This document shows, one piece after another, positions 31,236-39,570 of a stretch of 64,000 nucleotides of DNA. The first letter of the stretch is position 1, and each line of letters starts with the position of its first letter. The translations under genes were made by a program, and so were the position numbers. Source of the DNA: Pseudomonas versuta (GTDB lineage: Bacteria; Pseudomonadota; Gammaproteobacteria; Pseudomonadales; Pseudomonadaceae). Below the pieces are notes generated by a model. That model had not been told where the DNA came from, did no database searches, and saw only the letters and a program-made list of their open reading frames with translations. The stretch is taken from the NCBI RefSeq assembly GCF_001294575.1, contig NZ_CP012676.1, positions 310,001-374,000 on the forward strand, in the 5' to 3' direction.

Positions 31236-33272
31236 CTAGAAGGTGGTTCGCAGACCGAACTCGACTCCTCGGCCCGGGGCGGGGGCAATGTCTCGCAAAA
31301 TCGAGCTGGCATAGCGCACGGTCTGGTTGGTCAGGTTGTCGCCTTTGACGAACGCCAGCCATTGGCTGCGGCCCACATCAAAGTGATAGCCGGCACTGGC
31401 GCCCAGAGTGGTGTAGCCGTCGGTACCGGACTCATTGGCCGGAACCCGGCCCTGGTCGCTGGCATGCTCGATGTCCACCCGGGCCTGCCAGCGATCCAGC
31501 TCCCACAGCAGGCCGCTGCCCAGGCGCAGCGGTGCGATTCGCGGCAGGGCTTCACCTGTGTCGAGGTTGGTGGCGCGGGTGTAGTCGCCCGACAGTTCCA
31601 GAGCGAACTTACCGTAGGCACTTTCCCCTAGCGTCCAGTGATCCTTGGCCTCAAAGCCAGTGAAACGTGCCCGTACCCCGGAGTAGGTGTACTCCGGAAT
31701 GCCGTGCGCATCGGGCTGACCTTCGTCGTTCAGGGTACGTCCTGTGCCCAACAAGCCGATGTAGTTGGAAAAGTGGCTGTAAAACACCCCGAGGCTGCCT
31801 TTGTGGGTGCCATTGTCAAAGCGCAGGGCCAGGTCGCTGGACACGGCTTTCTCTTTCGACAGGTTGGCGCTGCCCACCTCATAAGTGCCGGTAGCGACGT
31901 GAGCGCCATTGGCGTAAAGCTCATAGAAGGTTGGGGCCCGCTCGGTGTAGCCGAGGGTGGTGGCCAGCGACCAGATGGGCGTGAGGGTAAACACGGCGCC
32001 TGACGACAGGCTGGTGGCGGTGAAGCTTTTGGAGCTGTCGGCGGCAGAAAAACGCTCGTTACCCTTGGCATCCGGATCGACCACGGTATGTTCCAGTCGC
32101 CCGCCGAGGCTGAGTTTCAGCCTGTCAGTAGCCTGCAGCTCTTCGAGAATAAACAGCGCGCCGCTGTTGGTGTCGGTCTGGGGCACGAAAGCTTCATCGC
32201 CCAGCGCCGAGAACTCGCTGCGGTTGACCTGAGCGCCGACTACCCCGTTCAACGGCCCGAGCGGCAGGTGACGTGCTTCGACCCGGGCTTCGTAACCCTT
32301 GTTCTTGAAGGTGGTACCCACTTCGCCACCCTCGATCTCGCGGTGCTCGTAGTCGGTGTACCCGGCGTTCAATTTCACGGAGCTGAACGGACCTTGCAGG
32401 TTACGTATTTCCGAGGCGAAGGCGTAATGATCCTGCTTCATGCGGATGCGTACGTCCTGCTCGGCAGGCGAGCCGTAATTGGCGTCGTAAGTGCTGTAGG
32501 ACAGCCCCGCGTAACCGTCATCCCAGGTGTACGAGCCGCCCACGGCGCCGCCATCCTGACGCCCGTTACTGTTACCCAGGCGGCCCTTTTTATTATCGTC
32601 GTCGTCACTTTGCGGTGCGTGACGGCTGCGGGCCTCGCCCGGGATTTTCAGGTCGTTGAACTCGCGGGCGTTGGCATCCAGGTGCAAGGCGAAAGTGCCG
32701 TCGCCCGCTTCCAGTTTGCCGGCACTGCTGCGGGTGGTCGCGGCGCCGCCATAACGCAGTTCACCGGCGCCATGAATCCCGTCGATGGCTTCGGTCGGGA
32801 TGCGATTGTCGAAGGTATTGACCACGCCGCCGATGGCATTGCCGCCATATAACAGGGCCGCCGGACCGCGGACGATTTCGATACGCTCAACGTTGACCGG
32901 GTCCAGTGGCACCGCGTGATCGTATGACAACGACGAGGCATCCAGCGCCCCGACTCCGTTGCGCAGGATGCGGATCCGGTCGCCATCCAGTCCGCGAATG
33001 ATCGGTCGGCTGGCACCCGGGCCGAAGTAGGACGAAGACACACCGGGTTGCTTGTTCAGGGTTTCTCCCAGACTTCCTTGTTGTTGCAGGGTCAAGTCGT
33101 CGCCCTCCAGCACCGTGGTCGGCGAGGCCAGTTGGCTGCTGCCCAGAGGATTGCCGGTAATCACTTGCGGTTGCAGTTCGAGGGCATAGGCCGGGGAGGC
33201 GATGAGCAGGGCGGTAGCCAGCGGCGTCAGGCGCAGACGTCGCAGGTGACGTGGGAAAGCAGGGGAGGACAT
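31236..33272 (-). CDS. ZnuD-like TonB-dependent receptor
   Basis: A 678-residue TonB-dependent outer-membrane receptor. The signal peptide ends PAYALELQPQ. The plug domain has TPLATALL-processed start, RGLDGDRIRILRNGVG and RIEIVRGPAALLYGG. The barrel ends GRGVEFGLRTTF with a terminal Phe. Similarity in layout to ZnuD and PA0781, and a Zur-type operator 66 bases upstream, indicate zinc uptake. An unusual acidic loop (SDDDDNKKG) lies in the barrel where neisserial ZnuD has a His-rich loop. Heme or another metal chelate as substrate cannot be excluded. Confidence 0.85.
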   Translation of the reverse strand: MSSPAFPRHLRRLRLTPLATALLIASPAYALELQPQVITGNPLGSSQLASPTTVLEGDDLTLQQQGSLGETLNKQPGVSSSYFGPGASRPIIRGLDGDRIRILRNGVGALDASSLSYDHAVPLDPVNVERIEIVRGPAALLYGGNAIGGVVNTFDNRIPTEAIDGIHGAGELRYGGAATTRSSAGKLEAGDGTFALHLDANAREFNDLKIPGEARSRHAPQSDDDDNKKGRLGNSNGRQDGGAVGGSYTWDDGYAGLSYSTYDANYGSPAEQDVRIRMKQDHYAFASEIRNLQGPFSSVKLNAGYTDYEHREIEGGEVGTTFKNKGYEARVEARHLPLGPLNGVVGAQVNRSEFSALGDEAFVPQTDTNSGALFILEELQATDRLKLSLGGRLEHTVVDPDAKGNERFSAADSSKSFTATSLSSGAVFTLTPIWSLATTLGYTERAPTFYELYANGAHVATGTYEVGSANLSKEKAVSSDLALRFDNGTHKGSLGVFYSHFSNYIGLLGTGRTLNDEGQPDAHGIPEYTYSGVRARFTGFEAKDHWTLGESAYGKFALELSGDYTRATNLDTGEALPRIAPLRLGSGLLWELDRWQARVDIEHASDQGRVPANESGTDGYTTLGASAGYHFDVGRSQWLAFVKGDNLTNQTVRYASSILRDIAPAPGRGVEFGLRTTF

Positions 33273-33337
33273 TGCAGGTTCCTTGGCAACGAGAGGGGAG
33301 AAAGGCGCGTTGAACGCTCTTTGATTCGAAAGTTACA

Positions 33338-33355
33338 GTTACAATATAACATCTC
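33338..33355. promoter_or_regulatory. Candidate Zur box
   Basis: GTTACAATATAACATCTC matches the gamma-proteobacterial Zur core GTTATAnTATAACATTTC at all but two defined positions. It lies just upstream of the ZnuD-like gene and between it and the rightward DUF2132 gene. Confidence 0.65.
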
Positions 33356-33489
33356 ATTCAGGCTCTCCAAGCGGTACTTTCATTTCGGTGTCAGGTAAGC
33401 GCTAAAGTGGTGCCCCGCCGAATGCACTTCCCCCTGAGCAAGTGCTCGGATAAGGTGCGCGACTTTCCTCTATTGCTTAAAGGCTCGGC

Positions 33490-33720
33490 ATGACTGAACC
33501 CAACAACAACCCACTGCACGGCGTGACGCTGGAACAGATCCTCACTGCGCTGGTGGCGCACTACGAATGGGAAGGGCTGGCCGAGCGCATCGATATTCGC
33601 TGTTTCAAGAGCGACCCGAGCATCAAGTCGAGCCTGACGTTCCTGCGTAAAACACCTTGGGCGCGTGAAAAGGTCGAGAAGCTGTATGTGAAATACGCCC
33701 GTACCAAGCGCGAACTTTGA
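33490..33720 (+). CDS. VF530-family DNA-binding-like protein (DUF2132)
   Basis: A 76-residue soluble protein of the VF530 family. The family motif is [16 protein letters not shown], followed by the basic tail [16 protein letters not shown]. The Vibrio member has a solved helical structure related to double-stranded nucleic acid binding; no role is established. It lies seven bases before the next membrane-protein gene, so the two are likely one transcript. Confidence 0.85.
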   Translation: MTEPNNNPLHGVTLEQILTALVAHYEWEGLAERIDIRCFKSDPSIKSSLTFLRKTPWAREKVEKLYVKYARTKREL

Positions 33721-33727
33721 TTGGCGC

Positions 33728-34396
33728 ATGAAAGAAGCCACGTTGAGATTGAGTGCTGCCCGCCAGCGCACGCTGTGCGCGCTGGTCGCGATACTGGGAT
33801 GGGCAGGGCTGGCCATTCAGCTCGAACTGCTGCTGTTTGCGCGCTGGACGTCGGGGGCGAGTGTGGTGGGCGCTCTGGTGACCTACTTCAGCTTTTTTAC
33901 CGTCCTCAGCAACACGCTGGCCGCGTCAGTTCTGACCTTTGCAGCGGGCACGCGCAATTCCACAGGCAAGGCGTATTTCCTGCTGCCATGGGTCAGCAGC
34001 GGCATTGCCGTGAGCATTATTGTGGTGGGCGTGGCGTATAGCCTGTTACTGCGCCAGCTGTGGCAACCGCAGGGACTGCAGTGGCTGGCCAATGAACTGC
34101 TGCACGATGTGATGCCTGCGCTGTTCGCGTTGTACTGGTGGTTTTACGTGCCTAAAGGCACGCTGCGCCTGCGCCACATCGGGTTATGGGTTTTGTATCC
34201 GGTGCTGTATTTCGCTTACATCCTGCTACGCGGGCACCTGCTGGGTGCGTATCCGTATCCGTTCGTCGATGTTGAAAAACTCGGTTATGCACAGGTGTTC
34301 GTAAATGCGTGCGGGATTTTGGCGGGGTTTGTGCTGGTAGCGCTGGTTGTGGTCGGGCTGGATCGCTGGCGAGGTCGAACAAACCTGTTGCTGTAG
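33728..34396 (+). CDS. Pr6Pr family integral membrane protein
   Basis: A 222-residue protein with six hydrophobic helices (first at ~13-35, last at ~190-215) and the family motifs FFTVLSNTLAA, LLHDVMPALFALYWW and YPFVDVEKLGY. The Pr6Pr family is widespread and uncharacterised. It follows the DUF2132 gene by seven bases, and a REP pair begins at its stop. Confidence 0.82.
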   Translation: MKEATLRLSAARQRTLCALVAILGWAGLAIQLELLLFARWTSGASVVGALVTYFSFFTVLSNTLAASVLTFAAGTRNSTGKAYFLLPWVSSGIAVSIIVVGVAYSLLLRQLWQPQGLQWLANELLHDVMPALFALYWWFYVPKGTLRLRHIGLWVLYPVLYFAYILLRGHLLGAYPYPFVDVEKLGYAQVFVNACGILAGFVLVALVVVGLDRWRGRTNLLL

Positions 34397-34447
34397 GAGC
34401 GAGCTCTTTGAAACGCTAACAGCTCGCGAGCAAGCCCGCTCCTGCAG
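34392..34447. repeat. REP pair
   Basis: TGTAGGAGCGAGCTC and AGCTCGCGAGCAAGCCCGCT plus CCTGCA are opposed around a short spacer, directly after the Pr6Pr gene stop codon. Confidence 0.82.
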
Positions 34448-34464
34448 GTCAGGTGTGTGCGGGT

Positions 34465-35247
34465 TTAGTCTTCGGTGCTGCTGTCCAGCCGCCAGTAACC
34501 TGCAGCTTTGACGAATTCTTCATTTAGACCGTGGGTATCGAGCAACACTCTGCGGACTTTGCGCGATAACGCCGTTTCGGTGGCGACCCAGGCATAGAGC
34601 TTGCCCTGGGGAATGCTTAGTCCTTGGACGATCTCCAGCAAATTGTTTGAGCCGTCGCGATGAACCCAAATCACGTCGACTGAGGCTGCGCTGTTCAAGG
34701 TTTGCTCTTCAGCGGCATTTTCCACTTCGACCACCACCAGGGCGCGGCGATTGGCGGGCAGTTCTTCCAGGCGCCTGGCAATCGCAGGCAGTGCCGTTTC
34801 GTCGCCGATCAGCAGGTAGCTGTCGAACATGTCCGGCACCACCATCGAACCCCGCGGGCCGCCGATATACAACCATTGCCCCGGCCTGGCCTGAGCCGCC
34901 CATGTGGCTGCCGGGCCGTCGCCGTGCAAGACAAAATCGATGTCCAGCTCAAGTGTGTCCAGGTCATAGCGACGCGGGGTGTAGTCGCGCATCGGGGGCA
35001 TGGTCTTGCTCTTCATGCCTGCACTCAGCTCCAGATTTTCCAGAGTCGCCAGTTCTTCGGCTGTCTGCGGGAAAAACAGTTTGACGTGGTCATCGCTGCC
35101 CAGACTGATAAAGCCTGCCAGTTGCGCACCGCCAACAGTGATGCGGCGCATGCGCGGAGTCAGATCGACTACGCGTAGCACGTCCAGTTTGCGGCGTTTG
35201 ATTTCATGCGTGACCCGGTGAATGGTCTGGGTATCAGTGGCATTCAT
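34465..35247 (-). CDS. Siderophore-interacting protein, YqjH-like ferric-chelate reductase
   Basis: A 260-residue FAD/NADPH-dependent reductase of the SIP/ViuB family, which releases iron from ferric siderophores in the cytoplasm. The FAD-binding part has the RDYTPRRYD motif (R-x-Y-T) at ~85-94. The SIP C-terminal domain has GDETALPAIARRLEELP. It overlaps the upstream PadR regulator gene by four bases. In E. coli the equivalent pair is yqjI-yqjH, where the nickel-responsive YqjI represses the reductase. Confidence 0.9.
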   Translation of the reverse strand: MNATDTQTIHRVTHEIKRRKLDVLRVVDLTPRMRRITVGGAQLAGFISLGSDDHVKLFFPQTAEELATLENLELSAGMKSKTMPPMRDYTPRRYDLDTLELDIDFVLHGDGPAATWAAQARPGQWLYIGGPRGSMVVPDMFDSYLLIGDETALPAIARRLEELPANRRALVVVEVENAAEEQTLNSAASVDVIWVHRDGSNNLLEIVQGLSIPQGKLYAWVATETALSRKVRRVLLDTHGLNEEFVKAAGYWRLDSSTED

Positions 35248-35813
35248 TCAGCGTGCTCCTGCGAAGTGACAGGGCCATCGACGATGGCTTTGGCGGTGTT
35301 ATTGAGCAAATCGCGGACCCGCACTATTTCCGCCGGGCTCCAGCGGCCGTGGTGCATTTGCAAGGCATGGCGCAAGTTGTGCACCGCTTCGTGAATTTCT
35401 GCCGGGCGATCATGGCCGCGCAGTGAGCGCTTGCTGACATCGATGCGCATACGCACGCCATCCAGGGCGATGGCTTGATCGCTCAGGGACTGGCGGCCCA
35501 GGTCGGTCACGCAATAGCGTTTTTTCCCGCCTTCAGCGTCGCCCTGAATCATTTCACTTTCTTCAAGGAAGGTCAGCGTGGGGTAGATCACGCCGGGGCT
35601 GGGGCTGTAGGCGCCGTCGAACATGGTCTCGATCTGGCGGATCAGGTCGTAGCCGTGGCAAGGCTGTTCAGCGACCAGAGCCAGCAGCAGCAATTTCAGA
35701 TCGCCGGGTGCAAATACCCGTGGTCCGCGCCCGCCGCGCTCGCGGCCGGAGCGTTTCTCGAAACCGTCCTGGCCCGCGCCATGGTCGCGGTGATGGGGAT
35801 GATGTTCTCTCAT
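35244..35813 (-). CDS. PadR-family regulator, YqjI-like
   Basis: A ~189-residue repressor. The histidine-rich N-terminus (MREHHPHHRDHG) is followed by a Gly/Arg linker and the PadR winged helix (LLLLALVAEQPCHGYDLIRQ, SPSPGVIYPTLTFLEE) and a C-terminal dimerisation helix bundle. E. coli YqjI has the same layout and senses nickel through its N-terminal domain. The ATG at 35813 follows AGAGGACTAAGAGAA. A perfect 18-bp palindrome lies 33 bases upstream and is a likely autorepression operator for this gene and the reductase coupled to it. Confidence 0.88.
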   Translation of the reverse strand: MREHHPHHRDHGAGQDGFEKRSGRERGGRGPRVFAPGDLKLLLLALVAEQPCHGYDLIRQIETMFDGAYSPSPGVIYPTLTFLEESEMIQGDAEGGKKRYCVTDLGRQSLSDQAIALDGVRMRIDVSKRSLRGHDRPAEIHEAVHNLRHALQMHHGRWSPAEIVRVRDLLNNTAKAIVDGPVTSQEHAE

Positions 35814-35845
35814 TTCTCTTAGTCCTCTCTGCAAGTTAGATACAA

Positions 35846-35863
35846 CTTAAGATATATCTTAAG
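35846..35863. promoter_or_regulatory. Perfect 18-bp palindrome, candidate PadR operator
   Basis: CTTAAGATATATCTTAAG reads the same on both strands. It lies upstream of the PadR/YqjI-like gene in the expected promoter position; an AGTTAGATA element lies next to it. Confidence 0.7.
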
Positions 35864-35968
35864 AAGTGCGCAAGTGCAGTAGACGAACGGTAATTATTCT
35901 CAACTGGAATCCTGTCAACAACCTACCGATGAACTGCCTACAAACCCGCCGCTGAACTGCTGACAAAC

Positions 35969-36039
35969 TGTAGGAGCGAGCTTGCTCGCGAGCTCTGCTC
36001 GATCTTGCAGAAGAGCTCGCGAGCAAGCTCGCTCCTACA
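35969..36039. repeat. REP pair
   Basis: A full two-sided copy: TGTAGGAGCGAGCTTGCTCG onwards and its complement ending GCTCGCTCCTACA. Confidence 0.88.
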
Positions 36040-36040
36040 G

Positions 36041-36085
36041 GGTAAGCAGGGTAAGCAGGGTAAGCAGGGTAAGCAGGGTAAGCAG
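36041..36085. repeat. Tandem repeat, five copies of a 9-mer
   Basis: GGTAAGCAG is repeated exactly five times. It starts at the last base pairs of the REP arm and ends 11 bases before the 3' end of the penicillin-binding protein gene. Confidence 0.93.
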
Positions 36086-36095
36086 GGGAGCCGGT

Positions 36096-39000
36096 TCAGA
36101 GGGTTTGTACGGGTTTCGGGATCTGGCACAGGGTTTGGGTGCCGGGTTGCAGATAGGGCGTGAGAATGGGGGCCATGCCCTTGAGCACTTGCACCGGTAA
36201 CGCCGAGGTGAACTTGAAGGCTTCGGCCGAGCGCCCGGGTACGAAGGCTGTCAACGTGCCGAAGTGGTGATCGCCGATGTAGAACACAAAAGTGGCGGTG
36301 CGGTTGATCGATTTTGAACTGAGGATTCGGCCGCCGGCGCCCATGCTTTCGATCCGGTTGTCGCCGGTGCCGGTTTTGCCTCCCATGGCCAGCGGGGTGC
36401 CATCGTCCACTTTGAAACTGCCCGATACTCGCCGCGCTGTTCCCGCGTCGACCACTTGCGACAGGGCATCGCGCATTGCGGTCGCGACTTCGCTGGGCAT
36501 GACCCGCACCCCTTTGTCGGGGTCGTTTATCAAGCGTGTCTCGTACGGCGTATCTGCAGCGAAATGCAGGGTATCAATACGCAACACCGGCAAACGGACG
36601 CCATCGTTAAGGATGATGCCCATCAGTTCAGAGAGTGCAGCCGGGCGGTCCCCGGAGCTGCCAAGCGCCGTGGCGAGGGACGGTACCAGGTGGTCGAACG
36701 GATAGCCCACCTGTTGCCAGCGCTGATGAATATCAAGGAAGGCTTCGATCTCCAGCATGGTGCGAATCCGGCTGTCACGGGCGCTTCTGTGCTTACTTTT
36801 AAACAGCCAGCTGTAAACTTCCTGGCGCTCGAACTCACTGGCGGTAACCGCTTGCTGGAAGGTGGCTTGCGGGTTATTCAGCAGATAGCCCAGCAGCCAC
36901 AGGTCCAGCGGATGGACTTTGGCAATGTAGCCCTGGTCCGGCAGGTCGTAAGTGCCCGGACCGTAGCTTTGGTAAAGCTTGGCCAGACGTTCGTCAGTGA
37001 TTTTGTCGCTGCTCAGGTGCGAGCGTACGAACCTGTTGAAGGTGGTTTGATCGGCGCGCGGGAACAGATAGCGGTGTACCGCGGACATGCGAATGGCGGT
37101 CGGGTGCATGCTGTCGAGAAAGGTCTCCAGTCGCGCCTTGGAATCCTTGCCTTTGTATTTTTTCCAGAACTTGAGCATGTAGGTCGTCCCTTCGCGGTCG
37201 GCGAAGCGGCTCAGGTATTCCTGACGGCGCGGGTTCTGGTCGTCGCGCAGCAATTCAGCATTATTGCTGGGTGCCTGATAAGAGGTGTAGCGCACCACGT
37301 CGCGCATAAGACGCACGAACGGCAGGTTGATCGATTCCCGTATTGCGTCGCGCAGGGAGGGGCTTCGGTTGTTGTCCTGATTGCGGAAGTTGTGGAAGTG
37401 ATGCATGCCGCCGCCAGTGAAGAAGCCTTCCCCCGGATTGGCTGAGTATTGGCGATCCAGAGCCGCATCGAGCATTTTGGCGAGGCTGGCGCCGGGGTTC
37501 TGGATCATGTAAGTCAGGGCCCAGCGAGTCAGCGGATCCTGGTCGGTAATCTGGATTTTTTTCAGATTGGCGCTTGGCTGGCTGCCATAGCGGTCATGCA
37601 ACTCGGAAATGATCTGCAGGTAGGTGGTCATGACCCGCAGTTTTGCCGTTGAGCCCAGTTCCAGCTTGCTGCCTTCATTGATATCAAACGGTTGGTCGGT
37701 GCTGTCGGTCTGAACTCGCGCGCGCGCGCCGTCGGGAGTCAGTTCAAACAGGGTGAAGCTGTAGCGCACCTGAGCCGTACTGGCAGGCGTCAGTAAGCTT
37801 GGGCCCAACAGGCCGAGCTTGCCGGCAACGACAGGGTCAGCCAGTTTGCGCAGATAGTCGCTGGCTTGCTGCTGCAAGTCGCCCTGCAGGGTGCTGGTGG
37901 CTGACAGATCAAGACGGTCGAGGTCATACAGCGGGCGTTTGAGCAGAACCGAAAGCCGGCTGCGGGCAAGGCTGATGCCCTTGTTGGTTTCGATGGGTTG
38001 AATCGTCGGAGCCTGTTGCCAGTCGCGATAGGTGACACGGCTGGCCAGGGCGGCGTCGGTCAGTGCGGGATCGATCACATTATTCTGTGCGAGTAAGCGT
38101 ATGTGGCTGTCGGTCAGTTGCGCCAGTTCGTCGTGGCCCTTGGTCAAATAATGTGAAGGGCGACGCTGGGCAATCATCAGTGACAACACCTCGCGCAGGG
38201 CCAGGCCTTTGCCGGCCAGGCTTTTCGGGTCAGTGGCGGTGCTGGCCAACTGCTGATTGACCTGATTGAAATCGGCGCCGTACCACACACGCAAACCCTC
38301 AGCCATGCCATGCACTTCGCCATGGCCGGGTACGGCTGACAGCGGCACGCTGTTGAGGTAGTCGCGTACTACTTTTTGCCGTGCTTCCAGGGTTTGCGGA
38401 CCGCTCTGGTACGCCCGCACACTCGCTGAAATCATTTGCCTGAGCTTTTCGCCACCGGAGACGGTCAGGCCATCCGGAGAGTGGCGGTACTTCTCGAGTT
38501 GGGTGGCCAGGGTGCTGCCCCCTGCGGACTGGCCGGGCAAGTGCAGCAGCTTGGCCACCTGGGAGTAGGCGGCCATGGCAAAGCGAGGCCAGTCGACCGC
38601 GGGGTTGGTAAGCGGCTCTTTGGGGTCCAGCAGGTCGCGGTTTTCAATGAACAGCAAGCTGTGAACCACCAGCGGCGGAATACTGGCAAAGCTGGAGTAC
38701 AGCTGCTGCGGGTAGTTGAATTGATACAGCGGGCTGCCCGCACAGTCGGTGATGGAAAGGCCTGCCTGGATTTTTTCCGAATAAGGTACGAAAAATCCTT
38801 TTTGGCTGTAGCTCATTAGCTCAGGGGAGAAGCGGGTTTGCTGAGCGATGATGTAGTCACGCTTTAAGAGACGCGGCAGGAAATCACCCAGGGAGCTGTA
38901 GCCCAGTCGCTGGTCGAAAGGGCCGGCGCCGGGATAGCGCATTGCGTCGCTGGGGCCATCATGCATGGAGTAGCTCAGGGCGGCAGCAAAACGGCTGAAC

Positions 39001-39200
39001 TCCCTGGCCTGGAGTTTGGAGGTGCGCACTTCGTTGACGATGGCAAACCCGAGGACGACCAGTGCAATTAACACCAGCAGCCAGAACAATCCCCAACCAT
39101 AACGCCGCGATTTACCCTTTTTTGGCGGGGGCACAGGATCCGCCATTGTTACTGATGGCTCTGCAGTTTTATTTGAATTGGAATTCCACAGTACGCCCAT
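36096..39200 (-). CDS. Bifunctional GT51 penicillin-binding protein (PBP1C-like)
   Basis: A ~1034-residue membrane-anchored peptidoglycan synthase; context matches PA0788-PA0789. A single transmembrane helix (LFWLLVLIALVVLGFAIV) lies near residues 40-58. The transglycosylase domain has the catalytic Glu in LLFIENRDL and GGSTLATQLEKYRHSP. The transpeptidase domain has SxxK (GSTAKLRV), SxN (RESINLPFVR) and KTGT (GGKTGTGDNR), so both activities look intact. The GT51 motif is altered from the usual EDxxFxxHxG (ENRDLLDPKEPL here). The protein is much longer than E. coli PBP1b or PBP1c. The ATG at 39200 was chosen for its AGGTGGAT ribosome site; a GTG five codons upstream is possible. Confidence 0.85.
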   Translation of the reverse strand: MGVLWNSNSNKTAEPSVTMADPVPPPKKGKSRRYGWGLFWLLVLIALVVLGFAIVNEVRTSKLQAREFSRFAAALSYSMHDGPSDAMRYPGAGPFDQRLGYSSLGDFLPRLLKRDYIIAQQTRFSPELMSYSQKGFFVPYSEKIQAGLSITDCAGSPLYQFNYPQQLYSSFASIPPLVVHSLLFIENRDLLDPKEPLTNPAVDWPRFAMAAYSQVAKLLHLPGQSAGGSTLATQLEKYRHSPDGLTVSGGEKLRQMISASVRAYQSGPQTLEARQKVVRDYLNSVPLSAVPGHGEVHGMAEGLRVWYGADFNQVNQQLASTATDPKSLAGKGLALREVLSLMIAQRRPSHYLTKGHDELAQLTDSHIRLLAQNNVIDPALTDAALASRVTYRDWQQAPTIQPIETNKGISLARSRLSVLLKRPLYDLDRLDLSATSTLQGDLQQQASDYLRKLADPVVAGKLGLLGPSLLTPASTAQVRYSFTLFELTPDGARARVQTDSTDQPFDINEGSKLELGSTAKLRVMTTYLQIISELHDRYGSQPSANLKKIQITDQDPLTRWALTYMIQNPGASLAKMLDAALDRQYSANPGEGFFTGGGMHHFHNFRNQDNNRSPSLRDAIRESINLPFVRLMRDVVRYTSYQAPSNNAELLRDDQNPRRQEYLSRFADREGTTYMLKFWKKYKGKDSKARLETFLDSMHPTAIRMSAVHRYLFPRADQTTFNRFVRSHLSSDKITDERLAKLYQSYGPGTYDLPDQGYIAKVHPLDLWLLGYLLNNPQATFQQAVTASEFERQEVYSWLFKSKHRSARDSRIRTMLEIEAFLDIHQRWQQVGYPFDHLVPSLATALGSSGDRPAALSELMGIILNDGVRLPVLRIDTLHFAADTPYETRLINDPDKGVRVMPSEVATAMRDALSQVVDAGTARRVSGSFKVDDGTPLAMGGKTGTGDNRIESMGAGGRILSSKSINRTATFVFYIGDHHFGTLTAFVPGRSAEAFKFTSALPVQVLKGMAPILTPYLQPGTQTLCQIPKPVQTL

Positions 39201-39570
39201 AGTTAACAGATCCACCTACGCATATTGGCTGCGCTTTAATGAAGCGTAGTCGCTGGCGCAAGCAGGCGAAAAAATTTGTGCAGAACGACACGAACAGATT
39301 TTCCCGACGGGTGCGGGCACCCGATTGCTAAGTGGTATTAGTCCCAAAGCGTAGGAATAGAGCGTTCCGCCAGGTAAATACGTCTTTGGGCGGGGCATGA
39401 CTGTGTACCAACCCTGTGCAATACTCGCCGCCGATCTCAATAGGGCATTTCCCTTTTGGTCTATCGACCTACAAGGTCAGGGCCGATCAAGAGGCAAGTC
39501 TGGTTAGGTACCCGGCTTGATCGAGCGCTCAATTGATGCACATCCAATAACAAGACGAGGTTGTACATTT
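39201..39570. other. Divergent 370-base intergenic region
   Basis: It lies between the leftward penicillin-binding protein gene and the rightward permease gene. I see no ORF, REP or terminator. It must hold promoters for both genes, but no convincing -35/-10 pair stands out. ACGAGG before the permease ATG is its ribosome site. Confidence 0.5.

Noticed and set aside
36041..36085. Possible CRISPR-like array
   Set aside because: The repeat unit is 9 bases with no spacers; it is a simple tandem repeat.
35938..36129. ORF encoding repeated LPC residues
   Set aside because: It is a translation of the 9-bp repeat and REP sequence, not a conserved protein.
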